This document shows positions 4,203 to 6,314 of a stretch of DNA of 6,314 nt, in pieces (positions within the stretch are counted from its first letter, which is position 1; each line of letters opens with the position of its first letter). The translations under genes and the position numbers were made by a program. Source of the stretch: Nitrososphaera sp. (GTDB lineage: Archaea; Thermoproteota; Nitrososphaeria; Nitrososphaerales; Nitrososphaeraceae); the NCBI GenBank assembly GCA_023252395.1, contig JAJPDY010000072.1, positions 1 to 6,314 on the forward strand. The letters are read 5' to 3'. The notes below the pieces were generated by a model. It saw only the letters and a program-made list of their open reading frames with translations. It did no database searches and was not told the origin of the DNA.

Positions 4203-6046
4203 TCTCCTCTAGCGGTCTTGGCAGAAAAGCGCGAGTCGCTGCCATAGTCCATGTAGGCGTCAGGGTCCTTGTCAGGAGCTGGCAGCTGTATCACCTGCGC
4301 AAGGGCCGCCTTCATATTCTCTAGATTCTTGATGTCTCCGGTTCCCTGCCCCTTTGTCACTTTTGTCACCCACTGGTGCAGAGTTTCATTCCCGGATTTC
4401 TGCTGCCGATACAGCTCGATTATCTTTAGGACAACGTCAATGACGCGCTTTGCCGGCACCCTCGTGACAGCCTTGCCAAGCTCGCCATTCTCGCCGGCGC
4501 TTCCTGCAAAGAGCATCGTGTATGTCGGGGTCATGGAGGTGTTTATCCTTGTTGCGCCGCCAAAGAACCCTACCGTGGCTATTTCGTGCTGGCCGCAAGA
4601 GTTGGGGCAGCCGCTTATCTTGATAGTAGAGTCGCGCAGGCTGTCGTCTGTGTCTAGCCCGAGCTCCAAGAACTTGCGCTGCACCTCCTTTGCAAGCCTG
4701 TGCGAGTTTGTTATCGCAAGGTTGCACGACGTTGTGCCAGAGCAGCCTACGGCTGACGCGATTGTCAGCGCGCCCGGGTTTGCAAGGCCGGCAGACGCCA
4801 GTTTTTCATAAAAGTCTCGTAGTTCAGTCCCGCGGATGTAGCGCACTGCAAAGTTTTGCTGGGGCGTGTTCCTCGCAACAGCTTCTGCTGAAAAGTCGCG
4901 GATTGCAGAAGCAAGCACCCTCAGCTGGCTTGCAGTGATGTCGCCGGCTCCAAGAGTAATGAAAGCGGTGAAATAGCCTTCCTGCTTTTGCGGAACTACG
5001 TTTGTGTGCAGCCAGCGCTCAAATGCAGGGCTGTCCTTGCTGACGCGCTCGTTTAGCATCGGCAGTTTTGCCATCCTCGGCGCTTTTGGCAGCTGCCTAG
5101 TGTCTTCCTGCGATTTGACATCAAAGAGCTTTGCAGTTGAATACGAAGTGGTCATTTCAACCGCTGTTCGCTCCTTGAGGGCCATCTTTTGGAACTTCTC
5201 CCAGCCCATTTCGTGCACAAGGTAGCGCATCCTGTTCCTTGCCATGTTTTCGCGGTTTCCATGTCTGTCAAAGAGCCTGACTGTAGCCATGCAGGTTGCA
5301 AGCAGCCTGTCCTCAGGCGTAAATTCTTCAAGCTGGTGGCCGATAAAGGAAGCAGCTCCGAGCCCTCCGCCAAGATACGTCTTGAATCCCCTTATCGTTT
5401 CGCCATTTTCGTTTTTCCTGACGGCTGGCACAAGGCCAATGTCTGCAACCCGGACCAAGCCATGCTTGTCGCAGCAGGAAAAGTTGATCTTGAACTTGCG
5501 CGGCAGGTTCTGGCACATCGGGTTGCGCAGAAAGAACCTTGCGATTGCCATCGAATACGGGGTGGCGTCAAAAGCCTCGTCTGGGCACACGCCGGCAAAG
5601 TGGCTGCACATGACGTTTCTCACGGTGTTGCCGCACGCTTCCCTCGTGGTGAGGCCGGCTTCGACCAAGCCCCTCATGACTTCGCTGACGTCTTCCAGCT
5701 GCACCCAGTGGAGCTGGATGTTCTGCCGAGTTGAAACGTGGGCAGAACCTATAGAGAACGCTTCAGACAAGCTTGCTATTTTCTCGATCTGGTCCGGCGT
5801 CATTTCGCCGCCAGGGACCTTTATCCTCACCATGCTGTAGTCCATATGCAGGCGCGAGCCGTAGGCTCCGTGCTGCAGGCGGAAGCGCCTGAAATCGTCC
5901 TCTGAAATCTTGCCCTGCCTGAAAAGCTTTACCTTCTTTGCAAAGATCTCTGTCTCCTCTTCCCTACCCCATCTTGGGTTGGGTTTTGGCACAGAAACAT
6001 CCCCCTTTTGTCTAGGGCGAACCGTAGCGACCCCGGTTTTCTTCAT
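4190..6046 (-). CDS. Ferredoxin-type nitrite/sulfite reductase (siroheme, 4Fe-4S)
   Basis: Catalyses six-electron reduction of sulfite to sulfide or nitrite to ammonia, with ferredoxin as likely donor because no flavin module is present. It has 618 residues, a little longer than the usual ~550, with basic/polar extra residues at both ends (1-25 and about 590-618). The cluster ligands are C435 and C441 (CSGTTSC) plus C480 and C484 (CPNSC), the last also bridging to siroheme. Likely substrate and siroheme residues are R74, R107 (STRQNIQLH), R143 and K184 or K186 (LPRKFKINF). The two repeated ferrite-reductase halves are visible (about 60-260 and 350-560). It heads the operon with the rhodanese. 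Sulfite is favoured by that neighbour, but sequence alone does not separate the substrates. ATG 6046 is the first in-frame start. Confidence 0.93.
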   Translation of the reverse strand: MKKTGVATVRPRQKGDVSVPKPNPRWGREEETEIFAKKVKLFRQGKISEDDFRRFRLQHGAYGSRLHMDYSMVRIKVPGGEMTPDQIEKIASLSEAFSIGSAHVSTRQNIQLHWVQLEDVSEVMRGLVEAGLTTREACGNTVRNVMCSHFAGVCPDEAFDATPYSMAIARFFLRNPMCQNLPRKFKINFSCCDKHGLVRVADIGLVPAVRKNENGETIRGFKTYLGGGLGAASFIGHQLEEFTPEDRLLATCMATVRLFDRHGNRENMARNRMRYLVHEMGWEKFQKMALKERTAVEMTTSYSTAKLFDVKSQEDTRQLPKAPRMAKLPMLNERVSKDSPAFERWLHTNVVPQKQEGYFTAFITLGAGDITASQLRVLASAIRDFSAEAVARNTPQQNFAVRYIRGTELRDFYEKLASAGLANPGALTIASAVGCSGTTSCNLAITNSHRLAKEVQRKFLELGLDTDDSLRDSTIKISGCPNSCGQHEIATVGFFGGATRINTSMTPTYTMLFAGSAGENGELGKAVTRVPAKRVIDVVLKIIELYRQQKSGNETLHQWVTKVTKGQGTGDIKNLENMKAALAQVIQLPAPDKDPDAYMDYGSDSRFSAKTARGECAA

Positions 6047-6065
6047 TACTCGTCATAAAAGTGAA

Positions 6066-6085
6066 TTTTAAATCATATATTTTTT
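6066..6085 (-). promoter_or_regulatory. TATA-box region of the reductase operon
   Basis: Two overlapping archaeal TATA-like elements are on the minus strand: AAAAATATATG (6075-6085) and TTTAAAA (6066-6072), about 32 and 23 bp upstream of the reductase ATG. The distal one would give a leader of about 5-7 nt. The proximal one would start transcription at or just inside the ATG. No Shine-Dalgarno sequence precedes the ATG, which fits a leaderless or near-leaderless mRNA. Confidence 0.5.
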
Positions 6086-6163
6086 GTGGAAATAGGAGAT
6101 ATTGGCAGCAGTTCTTGAGAGTGGCGGCAATATACAGCCTCTATGCAAGCACGCACACAGAAG

Positions 6164-6170
6164 CTTTTAA
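6164..6170 (+). promoter_or_regulatory. TATA box of the VOC gene
   Basis: CTTTTAA is centred 29 bp before the ATG, predicting a start site at about 6193-6196 and so a leaderless mRNA. A second A/T element (AATATAC, 6129-6135) lies further upstream. Motif and spacing only. Confidence 0.5.
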
Positions 6171-6177
6171 TGCACCC

Positions 6178-6194
6178 GGCAGCTTTAGGCTGCC
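6178..6194 (+). promoter_or_regulatory. Inverted repeat at the VOC start site, possible operator
   Basis: GGCAGC and GCTGCC are perfect inverted 6-bp arms separated by TTTAG. They end one base before the ATG and sit between the TATA box and the start codon. A repressor dimer here would block RNA polymerase at the predicted start site. If transcription starts upstream, the same arms would form an RNA hairpin against the start codon. Confidence 0.35.
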
Positions 6195-6195
6195 A

Positions 6196-6314
6196 ATGGC
6201 TAAGAAGAAGTCGAAAGCTAAAGCCAAGGTCACCGCCAAAGTTCAGCCCATTCCAAAAGGATACCACACAGTAATACCCACCCTTACCGTGCGCAATACG
6301 GCGCAGGCACTAGA
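6196..6314 (+). CDS. VOC/glyoxalase-fold protein, PhnB-like (partial)
   Basis: Only the first 39 codons are inside the window; the 3' end is missing. The protein starts with a highly basic segment (MAKKKSKAKAK), followed by VQPIPKGYHTVIPTLTVRNT and AQAL. This is the first beta-strand and helix of PhnB/YdbR-like proteins of the vicinal-oxygen-chelate superfamily, where the consensus resembles PxGYHTVTPYLVVxdAxxAidFY. Those proteins are often annotated as glyoxalase or bleomycin-resistance-like; substrates are mostly unknown and the metal ligands would lie mostly beyond the edge. The lysine-rich leader is an addition to the usual start. It diverges from the reductase operon and has its own TATA box and a possible operator. 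Confidence 0.78.
   Translation, partial: MAKKKSKAKAKVTAKVQPIPKGYHTVIPTLTVRNTAQAL

Noticed and set aside
3747..4324. Long plus-strand open frames (166 and 161 codons) opposite the rhodanese and reductase genes.
   Set aside because: They are antisense shadows of strongly supported genes, with Arg/Ser/Cys-rich low-quality translations.
5189..5840. Plus-strand open frames of 181 and 198 codons opposite the reductase gene.
   Set aside because: Antisense to conserved reductase sequence; explained by the codon bias of the real gene.
6012..6056. Fourteen-codon reading frame starting 10 bp before the reductase ATG and running out of frame into it.
   Set aside because: The predicted start sites lie close to or inside it, so its ATG may not be in the mRNA; no ribosome site and no sign of coding bias.
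6073..6267. Minus-strand 64-codon open frame across the divergent promoter region.
   Set aside because: It runs over both predicted promoters and antisense to the VOC gene; the protein has no recognisable pattern.
1..6314. Mobile element, CRISPR array, toxin-antitoxin or defence system.
   Set aside because: No transposase, direct-repeat array, terminal inverted repeats or matching gene pairs were seen on either strand.

Overview
The window looks like a piece of an ammonia-oxidising archaeon chromosome (Thaumarchaeota/Nitrososphaerota, probably Nitrososphaera-like). The reasons are a tRNA gene interrupted by an archaeal bulge-helix-bulge intron, an adjacent UPF0200 kinase/UPF0201 protein pair (archaeal families), a DUF5679 mini zinc ribbon, TATA-box promoters very close to start codons, roughly balanced base composition and short intergenic gaps. 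The genus is an inference from gene content; no phylogenetic marker is present.

All genes except the last are on the minus strand, so the region reads from right to left. At the right edge, an incomplete plus-strand gene for a glyoxalase-fold (VOC, PhnB-like) protein diverges from the main operon across a 149-bp promoter region. The main operon (6046 down to 2360) is very compact. It encodes a siroheme/[4Fe-4S] nitrite-or-sulfite reductase, a two-domain rhodanese with a lysine/alanine-rich N-terminus, a UPF0200 adenylate-kinase-like P-loop protein, and a UPF0201 RNA-binding-like protein. Junctions overlap or are 2 bp apart. Reductase plus sulfurtransferase suggests assimilatory sulfur (or nitrite) reduction; why the UPF0200/UPF0201 pair is co-transcribed is unclear.

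Next on the same strand is a 48-residue DUF5679 zinc-ribbon gene (2317-2171), followed by a pyrimidine-rich tract likely to terminate transcription. Then comes a two-gene ABC exporter of the DrrAB type (ATPase 2103-1153, six-helix ABC-2 permease 1169-390; 17-bp overlap), with a 70-residue zinc-ribbon microprotein 32 bp downstream.

The left edge carries a proline tRNA gene (anticodon GGG). By my folding it has a 22-nt intron at a non-canonical site, between tRNA positions 30 and 31, flanked by a good bulge-helix-bulge motif. No mobile elements, CRISPR arrays or long repeats were seen. The region is mostly housekeeping; the tRNA intron, the composition of the reductase operon and a palindrome over the predicted VOC start site are the points most worth a second look.
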